Of a stretch of 64,000 nucleotides of DNA, positions 50,960-62,627 are shown in pieces. The notes under the pieces are model-generated. The model had not been told where the DNA came from. It was given only the letters and a program-made list of their open reading frames with translations, and ran no database searches. The DNA is from Furcasterigmium furcatum (Eukaryota; Ascomycota; Sordariomycetes; Glomerellales; Plectosphaerellaceae), in the NCBI GenBank assembly GCA_001599815.1, contig BCIA01000003.1:1922001-1986000 (forward strand), in the 5' to 3' direction. The position numbers and the translations under genes were made by a program. Positions within the stretch are counted from its first letter, which is position 1. Each line of letters begins with the position of its first letter.

Positions 50960-52843
50960 AGGCAGCACCCACTACTAACTCCCCTTTGAGTTGCTCTTGT
51001 GCGAATCCTGGACATCAAACTTGACGAGCCCCACGACATGTCAGGTCTCTCCAGTCTCGGGAAAGAGCAGGACAGCAACATTCGTGACGTTCGGGTATTC
51101 TGTGACAAAAAATTACGGAAACTGAAAAGGTAGGATCCCGGCTTCGGAACACGTACTGACCAAACAGCAACACAAAATTTCCGGCACAAGGCCGTATCAA
51201 CAAGCTACGAGGACAGCCAGACAAGACAGGCTACAACCGACTGCAGGGTCTCCTCAAATTGAGACGAGACTGCTTTTTGTGATTTCGAGCGTTCGATACC
51301 CCACATAACTCCTTTGTCTTTGAGTTCCACGGATCTGGCGTTTGGCTTGCGAGGGTAAGAGTCGAGGAGTAGATGGGGCACTTGGGCGAGGGTGGCTATC
51401 TCCCCTGTTGGATGAGAACAGGTTTTGAGGACTACACGTCCTCATCGGGCGACTCCGGCATGGAGGTTCTTCAGAGCAACACTCAGCCAGGGCTGAGATG
51501 GCCCATCAGCACTCGACGACGAGACTGGGGAAAGTGAGGATGAAGAGCGAGGCAGGGGATTTTACTCTCTGTAGCAGATTCCCGCGGATCTTCACCGTTA
51601 TGTCCGAGCTGCGACACGAACGGCATCGTGCGATGGGGTCACATTAGCTACATGTGTACGTAGCTATTCCGTACGTAGTCAGCAGTCATCTTCCATGTCC
51701 ATTCGCATGCCGCTTCCCTCCACGTCGTCCAGGGGAGCACAGTGAGACGTAATATCCAGGGATGGAGAGGGTCACGTGGCGTCAGGTGAGGAATGCCTCA
51801 GCCCCTTCGTAGCGGCGGGAATTGGGTGACGTTCAGCTCCACCAGAATGACAGACGGAGTTCGTATTCAGCTGGACGGAATAGGTGCATTGGGACGATCG
51901 CATTTTGCACCTGAATGGGGATTGATGGACTTGAGGCTGAGCATCGCAAACCAGGAAAAGTCTCCCGCCGCAGTGTACACAAGCAAATCTTAATTTCCTG
52001 GGCAGCAGCCTCCCATGGACCCAGGTGGTATGGGTGATGGTCCAAACAGCCGGCGGCGGGGTCACGAGTCGGCAGACTCAACCTGGAGAGTTTGGTGGCC
52101 CCCCTGCGCGCCCCCTGTGATTATCTCAGGGGGATGGGTGGAAGACGATGCCTGTAGCCAGCCACAGAGGGCGAGAGGTTCCTGAGAGGTGTCGCGTCCG
52201 GTGGGTCCCTCCCCCACTAGCCACCTTCCACTAACAGGACTGGCGAGACATGTGCCTGCGGCCGGGCACGGACATCTGGGAGGTCTGTTAGTGCCGAAAG
52301 CGTGTGAAGCCAGGGGTCGGGCCTGAAACTGGCAAAACTGCTGGGGCCAGATCACGCTACGTAGCACCTCCTGGTTAGGTCTGCTTTCTGCTGAGAGGAC
52401 GTGAGCCCCAGGGCAGCCCAGCCAGAAACATCCATCCTCGACCCTTTCCTCGAAATAGCCACCCCCGGACCACCACGTACGCCGTCCTCGAGAAACGAAC
52501 GCCTCCTTCCCTCGTCGCCAGAACACACCCCGGCACTTACCTCCGCGCAAACACCGATTGAAGATACCACATACCACCCTCGCTCGCTCGACCGTCCACG
52601 ACAGCCCGGCCGGACCCTCTCTTTGCGCATCGGATTCCGCGAAGAAGCTTTTGCGGGATCAAGGTCTAAATGAGCCAAGGCTGACCTTGCCCACGCCCCT
52701 TATCCGACAAAAAGGCTTCGATTCCCGCCCTCGTCTGGCGCGAGCCTCGCCAGCTCACACTCGGCCACGGAGTCTCCTCCCAGAGTCTCCCCGAACACGC
52801 TCCTTTTCCCGATTAGTCGCCGAAGCGCGCTCGCAGCACCGCC
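50960..52843. other. Long intergenic region upstream of the NIPA-type gene
   Basis: 1.9 kb. Two copies of GTACGTAG lie close together near 51657-51686. Open frames here (for example 52062-52577 minus) look non-coding. The rightmost 400 nt are pyrimidine-rich on the plus strand and probably hold the promoter and 5' UTR. Confidence 0.5.
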
Positions 52844-54456
52844 ATGTTGGAAGAGAAGTATGTTGCGACACGCCATGCAGACCCGCGTCGCTCTGGGAAT
52901 GCGCTGCATCTCGTGCGGACATGCGCTGACCTGTTGTCCCTTCAGGTATATCGGCCTGTTACTGGCCCTGTCGTCCAGTGCGGCAATCGGTACGTCTCGA
53001 TCCTTTCCGTGCTGTTTCTCTTCCGAGACTCGTGCTGACTTGGACATCTTGGCAGGCCTCAGCTTTGTGATCACGAAAAAGGTACCATACATACAACAAG
53101 CTTCGAAGCCCGCCGAATCGGCGGCCCTCAATCGTCAAGTCGGGCGATGGCTAATGACCAGATATAGGGTCTCATGCAAGCTGAAGAAAGACACGGCTTC
53201 GAGGGAGACGGCTTTGAATACATGAAGAACCCCGTCTGGTGGGCAGGCATCTCGACACGTACGAGGATATCTGAGCCCCAATCGCCGTCGCAGCATGCTA
53301 ATATTGTGGTACAGTGGTCATTGGCGAAATCTTCAACTTTGCCGCCTATGCCTTCGCCCCTGCGATCCTCGTCACGCCGTTGGGCGCCATGTCGGTGCTC
53401 ATCGGCGCGGTCCTCGGTTCATACTTTCTCAACGAGCAGCTTGGGACTCTAGGCAGGCTCGGCAGTGCCATTTGCCTCCTCGGTGCCGTCGTTATCGTCC
53501 TACATGCGCCGCCAGATGAGGATATCCAGACTATTGACCAGATCCTCCATTACGCCATCCAGCCAGGTGAGCTCAACGAACCAGCGCCATCCCGCCACGC
53601 CACGTGCTGACCTCCGCTTCACAGGCTTCCTCCTCTACGTCCTGGCCGTCACGGTGTTCGCGGCCGTCATGATCTACAAGGTGGCCCCGGCCCACGGCAG
53701 GAAGACCCCGCTCATCTACCTCTCGATCTGCTCCACCGTCGGCTCCGTCTCCGTCATGTCCGTCAAGGCCTTTGGCATCGCGCTGAAGCTCACCTTCGGT
53801 GGAAACAACCAGTTCACGCATCCCTCGACCTACGTCTTCATGATCTTGACTACGGTCTGCATCCTCACGCAGATGAACTACTTCAACAAGGCCCTCGCCC
53901 ACTTCCCCACCAACATGTCAGTACGACCTCGCTCGTGTACCGTGGGTCCTCTGCTAACGCGCTTCTCTTCAGTGTCAACCCCCTGTACTACGTGACCTTC
54001 ACGACCGCCACGCTCTGCGCGTCCTTCATCCTGTTCAAGGGCTTCAACACGACAGACGTCGTCAACACCCTGTCGCTGCTCTCTGGGTTCCTTGTGACCT
54101 TCTCCGGCGTCTACCTCCTGAACCTGTCCAGGTCCGATCCCCACGGCCACAAGCTCATCGCCGGCCGCGGTGGCACCGACGCCACCGGCACCGACATGGT
54201 CTCGAGCGTCCAGACGCGCCTTAGCTTACAAGCCAGGAGGAGCACGGATATTCGTCGCAGCATGAGCAGCCACCACGGTGACACGACAGGGCTCATGAGG
54301 GCCTACGACGAAGAGGCAGGTGCCGAATTCGGCCTCACGGATCTGGCCGAGGAGAGCGAGTCCGACAGCGACCTCCGACGAACAAACGGAGGCGCGAACG
54401 GCAAGACTCACGAGGAACACATCGAGATGCAGTCGCGCCGCTCCCACGATAGGTAA
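52844..54456 (+). CDS. NIPA-family magnesium transporter
   Basis: Seven exons: 52844-52857, 52946-52989, 53056-53081, 53168-53258, 53315-53566, 53625-53916 and 53973-54456, giving 400 residues; all phases agree. The protein starts MLEEKYIGLLLALSSSAAIGLSFVITKKGL, the NIPA first helix and loop. PVWWAGISTLVIGEIFNFAAYAFAPAILVTPLGAMSV, the family's strongest signature, follows. About nine membrane helices occupy the first 300 residues. The last about 100 residues are a hydrophilic Ser/Arg/Glu-rich cytosolic tail. NIPA proteins transport Mg2+ at the plasma or endosomal membrane; the ion is inferred from family. The first three exons are only 14, 44 and 26 nt. Confidence 0.93.
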
Positions 54457-55412
54457 GACCTAGGCGAAAAGTTATCAACCATCGTGTCCTTTCATTGTTG
54501 GAGATGAAAACGCATCATTGTATATTTGAGGCGGGCGGTAAACACACGGAAGAACCCAACTCGGGATGAGAGTCACCACCACCACGGGACTCATGAGACA
54601 CATGCCGAGCAACGGAACGAACGAGGGGCCGGGACACGTCAAGCCCCTGGGACGGATTTGGCCGCGGAGGTCTGAAAGAACGAGACCGCCAGTCAGCCCG
54701 CTGCCCGGGCTCGATGACGGCGCCTCTCTTTGGCGCAAAATCATGGGGAGGGGTTTCGGCGTTCGATTGACATTTGCACTGAGGAATTTTGACGATCTTT
54801 CTTGTTGGCCTTTCTGTTTGCCTGGCTGGTGCTGGCCGGGAGCGGCCCGGCCGGCCAGTGTACCATCATCAGGGATACAGGGCGGGCGATGCCGCGGACG
54901 CGGGCATCGAGAGGAGGACGCGTTTTTCATCATCGCTATAGCACCCTTCGAGCAGAGGAGCTGAGCCCTCTCGCACGCGTCGGGGGTTGAGGAATAGATA
55001 TCAGTATCGTCTTACGTGGCGGTGCCGCATCTGCTGGTCGTTGCTCGGTATACAGACGGCAAGTAATCAAAATCAGTCATCACAGCCCCGTTCAACGCAC
55101 TTAAAACGGGCAGACAGACAGGCAGCTGGTCGTGAGGGGTTTCAATTGGTCTCCGTTGCTCTCATTTATTGGATTGTGTATCATTACAAGCCAGACGCAA
55201 CCAGACGTTCCCGGAATCCCTTTGCCGCAGAGTGATGCAAATGATCAAGACGCCATTGTGGTAGTGAACCAGCCCTGCCCCCCATCCATGCCTACGTGGC
55301 CTCGGAACCGAATGTCGTTTTGGTGTACCCCGTTCTCCCGGACCATGCAGGCGTCTACCGGGCGAGACGCTGCCAACTTCATTTTCCTTCCAGCCTCAGA
55401 GACGCGCGCCGC
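54457..55412. other. Intergenic, convergent 3' ends of the NIPA-type gene and RPS3
   Basis: 956 nt. A 132-codon plus-strand frame (54566-54964) is Arg/Pro/Trp-rich and not protein-like; I do not call it. Confidence 0.5.
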
Positions 55413-56406
55413 TTAGGACTCAGCGGGGGTCTCCTCGGCGCCCTCGGCCTCCTGCTTGGCGGCCTCAGCCTGGGCCTGAGCCGCGGCGGCCTTAGCACCG
55501 TAGTCCTGGCTCATAGGCTGGACAACGCTCTGCTCCTCCTTGGGCTCGATGATGGAGACGGCGTCGGGCAGGGCCTTCTGGGGGCCGGACTTGCCCTCGG
55601 GGTCGGAGCCGCGCATGATCTTGACCTTGATGCCGAGCACACCCTGGCGGAGCAGGACGTGGCGGGTGGCGGAGTCGATGAAGTCCTTGGCGGGCTGGCC
55701 GGAGTGGATCATGAAGCCGTCGGTGAACTTCATGGACTTGGCGCGGGCGGCGCGCAGCTTGCCGGAGACGACGACCTCGCAGCCCTTGGCGCCGGACTCC
55801 ATGATGAAGCGGAGGACACCATAGCAGGCACGGCGGACGGCGAGACCGTTGAGGAGCTTGTAGCGGAGGGACTCGCACTGGGCGACGGCGGAGAGACCGC
55901 GGTTCTGGACCTTGGCGGCGTACAGCGAGACGGAGTTCTCGGGGAACTTGAAGCGCTTCTGGATGAGGGAGGTGAGCTCGCGGATGCGGCGGCCCTGCTC
56001 GCCGAGGACCTCCTGGGTGTGCGTCGCGCGGATGATGATGTCGGTGACGGTGGGGGTGACGCGGACCTCGACGCCGGAGTAGCCCTCCTCGGCGAGCTCG
56101 CGCTGGAAGAACTCGTTCAGCTCGGCGTAGAAGACGCCGTCAGCGACGAACTTTCTGCGCTTGGAACTGCGGGGAGAGAGCCATGTTAGTCAATTGCCCT
56201 GCATTCGTGTGTTTTTCCTTCTGCCGTCGAGTCCTCGCTGCCTTGCCCTCGTCGCCATCGAGGCTGGTATCTTGTCGTGTTGGGGTTGAGGCCCTGGCCG
56301 TAAAACTTCGCGATCGAGCGGCGGCGGCGGGGTGCAGCAAGGACCTTGGACGGAAGATTCGCAGGAGAGGAGATGATGCTTACATCGGAGCGCCGACAGC
56401 AGCCAT
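55413..56406 (-). CDS. RPS3: 40S ribosomal protein uS3
   Basis: Exons 56384-56406 and 55413-56166 give 258 residues. MAAVGAPI/SKRRKFVADGVFYAEL spans the intron. A type II KH domain with the GxxG loop GEQG (HTQEVLGEQGRRIRELT) is followed by the conserved SVAQCESLRYKLL-like region and the C-terminal domain (YGVLRFIMESGAKGCEVVVSGKLR; MKFTDGFMIHSGQP). The tail is rich in Ala, Glu and Gln. uS3 lines the mRNA entry channel of the 40S subunit. The first intron is long for this window (217 nt, 56167-56383), as often in ribosomal protein genes. Confidence 0.97.
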
Positions 56407-57245
56407 CTTGTCTTCAGTGTCCGGGTACTCGTGGGAAAGTCGGAGGATTAGGACGGGGTGGGTTGAAGAGTCGAGCGGTCGAAGATGCCGTAGATGGTCG
56501 TCGTTTGGGTTGAGGATGTTCGGAGGCGTCCCCTGTTTGGCTCGGCTCGAAAAAAGATTCTTGTGGGAAGAAAATTGGTGAGCCCTGGGCGCCCGAGGTG
56601 GTCAGTGCGCGGGCAGTTTCGGGGGTGGACTTAGCGGTGGTGTGTCCCTAAATCACGGCCCCTCGGTGAGTGAATACGCCGACGAAGTGTGGGGTTGTAA
56701 GGTATCCATCTTTCTTTCCCCATGACTTCCGTTCAGGTAGCGCCTACTAGGTACCAAGTGGAAGTCAATTTGGCGGTCGGGTCCTTCAAAGTATGGCCAT
56801 GTCAGTTAGAACTTGTCTCGTCCCTGAGATCGAGAGAGGGGCTATGAAAATTTCTGGGAGACTCGATTTGAAGGTCTAGTCGACGTGTGGCCTCATGCCC
56901 GGGACTTCCGGTGGCATGAGGATCAAGTAGACAGCATCCCGGAATGACGATGTCGCACTGGCTGCAGACGAGTCCCGGTGATGTACAAGGCCTCTTGCGA
57001 CAGTATCATGAAATCAAGCTGGCAGCGTAGTCAAGCGACAGCCATGTGAACGTGATGCAGTCTGAATCAGTCACGTCCGCGGGGAGCCCAGGAGCACTTG
57101 GAGTCAGGCGTGGTTGACGTCGGCCGCTCCGCCAGCCCCGCGCTAGCTACGTACCTCAGGTAGGTAAGCTTGGATCTTGACCTTCCTTCCTTCTTCCCTT
57201 CGACCCTCCTCCGCAGCAACAACACCAACCACGACGTATCTCACA
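56407..57245. promoter_or_regulatory. Divergent promoter region of RPS3 and YMR1
   Basis: Pyrimidine-rich tracts sit next to each start, notably 57178-57216 before YMR1. No gene recognised in 839 nt. Confidence 0.5.
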
Positions 57246-59648
57246 ATGGAGGTCAAAAAGGTACGCTCTGCTCGACGTCGCCGCCCCTGGATTATCGCCC
57301 ATCTCGATCGCTAATCAATCCTGCGACAGGTCGTCCAAGATGTCCAGTGCATCAACGGGGGCTTGACCTCCACAGGCATCCTTCGACTTACCGATTATCA
57401 CCTCATCTTCTGCGGTCCGCCCCCCGGATCCAGCGACAGCAAGGGCGACGAGAGCAAGGGTGACAAGGCTCCCCCCAAGGCGCGCGAATCATGGATTACC
57501 TTCCCCATGATTGCGCATTGCTCTCTGCGACCGACCCCCTCCTCCTCCGGTATCCCTAGCTCCATCCGACTCCGGGGTCGCGACTTCATCTTCGCCGCCT
57601 TCAACTTCCGAGACGACAAGATCGCGGCAGAGGTCTTCGAGTTTATCAAGGCCAGAACCTGTAAGCTGGGGACGGTTCAGAAGCTCTACGCATTCAGCCA
57701 CAAGCCCTCCAAGGCCGAGCAGACCGTGAACGGATGGGAGTTCTACGACCCCAAGGCCGAATTCCGCAGACAGGGCATCAGCGAAAAGCTGCCCGACAAG
57801 GGCTGGAGAATCACCTGGATCAACAAGGACTACAGCTTCTGCGACACGTATCCGGCCATGCTGGTCGTCCCTTCGTCCATCTCGGATAATGTCCTCAAGT
57901 ATGCCAAGGAATACCGTTCAAGGTGCCGGATCCCCGCGCTCAGCTATATTCACCCCGTCAACAACTGCACCATCACCCGCTGCGCCCAGCCAAAGGCAGG
58001 AATCATGAGGAACAACAACATCCAAGACGAGAAGCTGGTGGCAGCTTCCTTTTCCGCCTCCTCGCCCCCCGACTCCACCGAGCTCCCGCCAACCCCTAGT
58101 CAGATCGACCAGCTCGAGGCTCAGCTGTCTGATGCTGAGAAGCTGGATGACGAGATCCTTTCGACGGCTCCTGTCATGTTCGACGAACAGACTGGCAAAC
58201 GCCTCATCTACGGCGCTCAACAAAGTAACCTCATCGTGGACGCTCGGCCCACCTTGAATGCTATGGTCAACCAAGCTGGAGGATACGGCTCTGAGCCCAT
58301 GGAGTACTACAAGTCTGCTGCCAAGGTTTTCCTCAACATTGAGAACATCCATATCATGCGTAGTTCTCTGGGAAAGGTCTACGAGGCTCTCAAAGATGCG
58401 GACATCTCCCCCTTGTCACCCAACCGACAGCTGCTCGCTGCCAGCGACTGGCTGAAGCACATCCGCATGGTCCTGCAGGGGTCCTCTCTTATTGCTCGTC
58501 AAGTCGGGATTCAACACTCCCATGTGCTCATTCATTGCTCGGACGGTTGGGATCGCACCAGCCAGCTGAGTGCCCTGAGCCAGATCATGCTTGATCCTTA
58601 CTTCCGAACCATTGAGGGCTTTATCACACTCATCGAGAAGGACTGGCTTTCCTTCGGCCACATGTTCAGGCTGCGCTCTGGACACCTCAACCACGAAAAC
58701 AACTTTGTCGTCCAGAAGGATGCCATGGCCGGCGCAACGATCCAACCCGGCGAGAACGATGGACGCAACGAGGTCATCTCCAACGCCTTGGCCAGCGCAC
58801 GCAGGCTCTTTAATAAGAGCACCAACAAGGACAAGGAAGACGAGATGGATCTCGCCACCGAGGGATCGGGGAAGGGTGCCAATGATGAGGCTACTGTTCC
58901 AAAGATGGTCAGCCCTGTCTTCCATCAGTTCCTGGACTGCGTGTACCAGATGCTCCGCCAGCAGCCCAATCGTTTCGAGTTCAACGAGAGGTTCCTCCGC
59001 AGGCTTCTCTACCACCTCTACTCCTGCCAGTACGGCACGTTTCTCTATAACTCCGAGAAGCAGCGCCAGGATGCGAGGGTTGCCGAGAATACCGAGTCTG
59101 TCTGGAGTTACTTCCTGTGCCGCAGGGCCGAGTTCACGAACAAAGAGTATGACTCTGTCGTGGACGATCATGACAAGGAACGCGAACGCCTTTTCCTCCC
59201 CGAGCTCGCCAAGATTCGCTGGTGGCACCAGCTCTTCAACAGGACTGACGAGGAGATGAATGCCGACCTCGATGCCGCCGATGCCGCGGAGGTTTCCAAG
59301 GCGTCGGCCCTGGCGAACTTCCAGCCGTCATCCGAGATGTCCTATGATAGTAGCCAACCGGGAACTCCTTCTAACGAACGGAGCGGCAGGAGGCCCCCGG
59401 CTCTCCCAACAACGCAGTCAGTCGTGGGCGCTGTCGAAACCCCCTACGATACCCTGACCCCTGACCGCGCGCCCTCTCTACAAAGAAGCGTGTCGGCAGA
59501 GAATGCCAACACGTTTTCAGCTCTCAAAGACGGGATCGGGAGAGGTGTCAGCGCGCTTGCCAACCTCGGGGGAGGCCGAGGCGTCTCCCCTGGCACCGCC
59601 GATAGAACGCCTCTGCGCACAGAGCAAGAACTTCATCAGCTGACGTAG
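57246..59648 (+). CDS. YMR1: Myotubularin-type phosphatidylinositol 3-phosphatase
   Basis: Exons 57246-57260 (MEVKK) and 57330-59648 give 777 residues. A PH-GRAM domain comes first (VQDVQCINGGLTSTGILRLTDYHLIFC). The myotubularin phosphatase domain follows, with GWEFYDPKAEFRRQGI, ITWINKDYSFCDTYPAMLVV and the catalytic loop HCSDGWDRTSQ (Cys near 408), a complete CX5R site. SGHLNHEN and LDCVYQMLRQQPNRFEFNE are further family blocks. It removes the 3-phosphate from PI3P and PI(3,5)P2 on endosomal and vacuolar membranes. The TAG at 59646-59648 is followed, in the same frame, by 106 open codons, so the true C-terminus may lie at 59969. Confidence 0.93.
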
Positions 59649-59969
59649 GGAGTCATGGTCGAATATTCGCACGATGCGCCGTATGATCCTGCCGATCTCG
59701 TGTTCGAGCACCAAGAGCGATCCGTTTGGGGGACCAAGGGCGAATTGGATTTCGATGTTATCAGCCTCCCAGATACGCCCAACGACTCGTACCCAGCATC
59801 GGCCATGACGTCCCCGCTGGACCTGACGCTGGAACCGGCCGAGGACAGCGACAGCGATGACAATCACGATGACGACGATGATCTAAGCCTGACAACCATA
59901 GACAGTACCATCTCCGAAGCGGTGCTTGTCCGCCACGGAGCGGGGCCAAAGGGCACGAACGAGAATTGA
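59649..59969 (+). other. Open reading frame in frame with YMR1 after its stop
   Basis: Directly after the TAG the same frame stays open for 106 codons. An ATG occurs at 59655. The peptide (EYSHDAPYDPADLVFEHQERS; LDFDVISLPDTPNDS) ends in an acidic stretch (DSDSDDNHDDDDD). Codon use resembles YMR1 and the composition fits a cytosolic tail. It may be the YMR1 C-terminus reached by readthrough, by splicing I could not resolve, or in an ancestor before a nonsense change. Confidence 0.45.
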
Positions 59970-60619
59970 TGTCGATACGGCTCACTGGCTGGCGCAGCTG
60001 CTTCGGTTTTTGTTGTTTGGGGGCAGCGAGGGCAAAGCGAGGTCACTGTTGGGATGGGGGACAAGATGCATTTGTTTGATTACAGCTCCTATGAGAGGAC
60101 GGGGCCCTAGAAAGGGGCACAACAGGCGTTCAGGGCGTTTGAGATCTGCCCAATGTCCTAGATGGACATCGGCATGCAGCAGCGGTTGAAGGAATGCCTA
60201 CAATAGAGGCTTAGGGTCCAGAGAGATCCTCGTAGTGATAATTCCCATAGCGTTGGCGTTCTCGTCGCAATACTCACGCGTTACGACTTGACGAAGGGTC
60301 GTTCTTCCTGCGCTCTGTTGTGAGGTTTCGAAGCATGATGTCGGTTCATGGGCGCATGGTATCACGAGTATCGGATGATTGAGACGGCGTCTCTATTTGC
60401 TTGAGGAATCGAGATGGCATCTCTTGTGAGTTGAAGACAGCAGTGCATGCTGGAATTGTGACGATGGTCTTTGGATTCCCGGCTGATCTACTTCTCTTTC
60501 TGCAGAAAATTCCCTGATACATATCTACTCTATCAGGCCAGCTGCTCCTCCTCGCCCCGGCATGTCCGTTATTTTCGTCTCTTCGTCTCGCATTTGTCTT
60601 CTCCGTCTGCCATTGCCCT
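59970..60619. other. Intergenic, convergent 3' ends of YMR1 and FRS1
   Basis: 650 nt, AT-richer than the genes, no feature recognised. Confidence 0.5.
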
Positions 60620-62627
60620 CTACAGGAAAACCTCGAGGTTGATCTCGAGCGTGCTCACGGGATATCTAGAGAGGGGGTCAGCGTCTGATTCCCGAGGGGG
60701 ATACATAGGGGGAACTCACTTCAGCTCAAAGTTGTTGAGCACCTCGGGGTGCAGGATGCCGAACTCGCCGATCCGGTGCTCCTTGCCGTTGACGCGGAGC
60801 CAGACGCCGGCGCCGTGGCCGGCGAAGAAGGTGGCCTCGTCGACCTCGTCGATCCAGTAGCCGTCCTGCCTGGAGGGGTGGGGGTCGACGCCCTTCTTGG
60901 CGCTGAGGCCCTCCTCGTGGGTGAGGAAGGCGGTGCGGAGCATGAGGAGGACGCGGTCGAGCAGGCCGTGGACCATCTCGAAGCCGGACGTCTTGCCGTA
61001 CCACGCGGCGGCGAAGTGGCGCTCGTTGCGGGCCTTGCGCTCGAGGGTCTCGTCCTTGAAGACGACGTCGGCGACCTCGAAGATCTTCAGGGGAACGGCG
61101 TGCTTCTTGTTCTCGCGGATGGTCTTGAGGAGGCCGGGGAGGAGGGAGGTGCGGACGACCTGGTACTCGGCGGTCTTGGGGTTGGCGAGGCGGACGGCGG
61201 AGGAGCCGTCGTCCTTGCGGCGGAGCCAGGCGAAGTTCTCGTCGTGGCTGCAGAGGATAAGGGGCATGACCTCGCTCCAGCCGGCCATGGCGGCCTCGAT
61301 GCGGACGATGTCGCTGAGCTTGTTGATCATGAGGGGGGCGCCGATGGTGGCGCTCTTGTTGGGGGAGGAGCGGGGGAGGTTGTTGTAGCCGTAGCAGATG
61401 GCGAGGTCCTCCATCACGTCGCACTGGTGCAGGACGTCGGCGCGGGTGACGGGGATGGTGACCTCGAGGATGTTGGCGTCGCTGGTGGAGGGCTTGGCGA
61501 TGTAGGCCATCTTGGAAAGGAGCTTGCAGAGGGTCTCGGGGGCCTCGCTCAGGCCAGTGCAGGCGTTGAGGTAGTCGATCTCGACGTCGATGGTGCGGGG
61601 GGCGAGGGCCGGGGTCACCCTCGTCTTGCCGTTGTGCTCGGAGACGATCTTGACGGGCTCGACAGTGAAGGGCTCGTCGCAGTACTCGGAGAACATGGTA
61701 ACCATCATGTCGCAAACGATATCGAGCTTGGTGTCGTCGGTGGCGGTGATCTCGATGAAGACGTTCTTGGTGTCGACGGTGATCTTGGAGTGGTCGCCGT
61801 TGATGATGGGGGGCAGGGAGCAGACGACCTTGTTCTTGTCGTAGATGACGGGGTAGACGGGGGCGTCGCGGATGATGTGCAGGTACTTTCCGAGGTGCTT
61901 GTCGGTCTCGTAGAACTTCATCAGCTGCTCACCGTCGAGCTCCTTGGTCTGGTTGAGGGGGATGAACTTGATGTCTTGCGGGGGGTGGGCCTCGTAGGTG
62001 AAGGGGCCCTCTATCGTGTCGAGGTCGTGTGTGCCGATGGACACCAGTGTCCTTTGCCTGGCCAGGTTCATGTGCAGCTTGTCTTGCAGGGAGATGAAGG
62101 AGTCGTAGCGGTCCTGGTTGAACTTGACGCCACGCAGGATGGCGCCGGCGACGAGGGGCCGCACTTGGGATGTGGATTCATGGACGGTGATGACATTTGT
62201 CTTGGGGTCCTTGGGCTCGACCGTCCGCCAGTTCGGGGGCGCGACCTTTCCTCTGAAGATGTTGAGCATCAGGGCAATGCCTTCGAAGCACAACATGTCG
62301 TATCTGTTGGCGGGGATCTCGATCTTGAGCTCGGGGGGCGCCTGGACGCCGTCGACGACGGGCCTGTCATCGTTCTCGGTGTCCTCGTCCAGCTCGATGC
62401 CGAACTCGAAGCAGAGGTCCTCGAACTCCTCGGTCGTGAAGCTGGGCGGGGAGAGAAGCGCAAGTCAGCCAGAGTGACATACAGACAGGACGACACAGTC
62501 GGCCGGAGGGCTGATGGTGGGGTTTGGAGGGGCACCGGAAGCGGGAGCTCCTTTTTCTGGCGTAACGAACTCACTTTTGACCGAGGGCCTTGTACAGGTC
62601 GTACTTGTTGACGGTGATGGTCGGCAT
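60620..62627 (-). CDS. FRS1: Cytosolic phenylalanyl-tRNA synthetase beta subunit
   Basis: Exons 62575-62627, 60720-62441 and 60620-60665 give 606 residues. MPTITVNKYDLYKALGQN/FTTEEFEDLCFEFGIEL is the eukaryotic PheRS beta N-terminus. ELKIEIPANRYDMLCFEGIA and the B3/B4 region (VPLNQTKELDGEQLM-like) follow, then the B5 domain (ITIPVTRADVLHQCDVMEDLAICYGYNN) and the catalytic-like core (FEVADVVFKDE, FGILHPEVLNNFELK). The last exon adds YPVSTLEINLEVFL. The subunit pairs with FRS2 (alpha) to charge tRNA-Phe and contributes editing. The last intron (60666-60719) has donor GTGAGT and acceptor TAG; ignoring it loses 14 conserved C-terminal residues. Confidence 0.96.

Noticed and set aside
52062..52577. 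171-codon minus-strand frame upstream of the NIPA-type gene
   Set aside because: Rich in Trp, Cys and Gly, typical of chance frames in G/C-rich DNA.
60749..62611. 620-codon plus-strand frame opposite FRS1
   Set aside because: It is a shadow of G/C-rich third positions: the translation is Gly/Val/Asp/Leu-biased with no motif, while the minus strand matches PheRS beta throughout.
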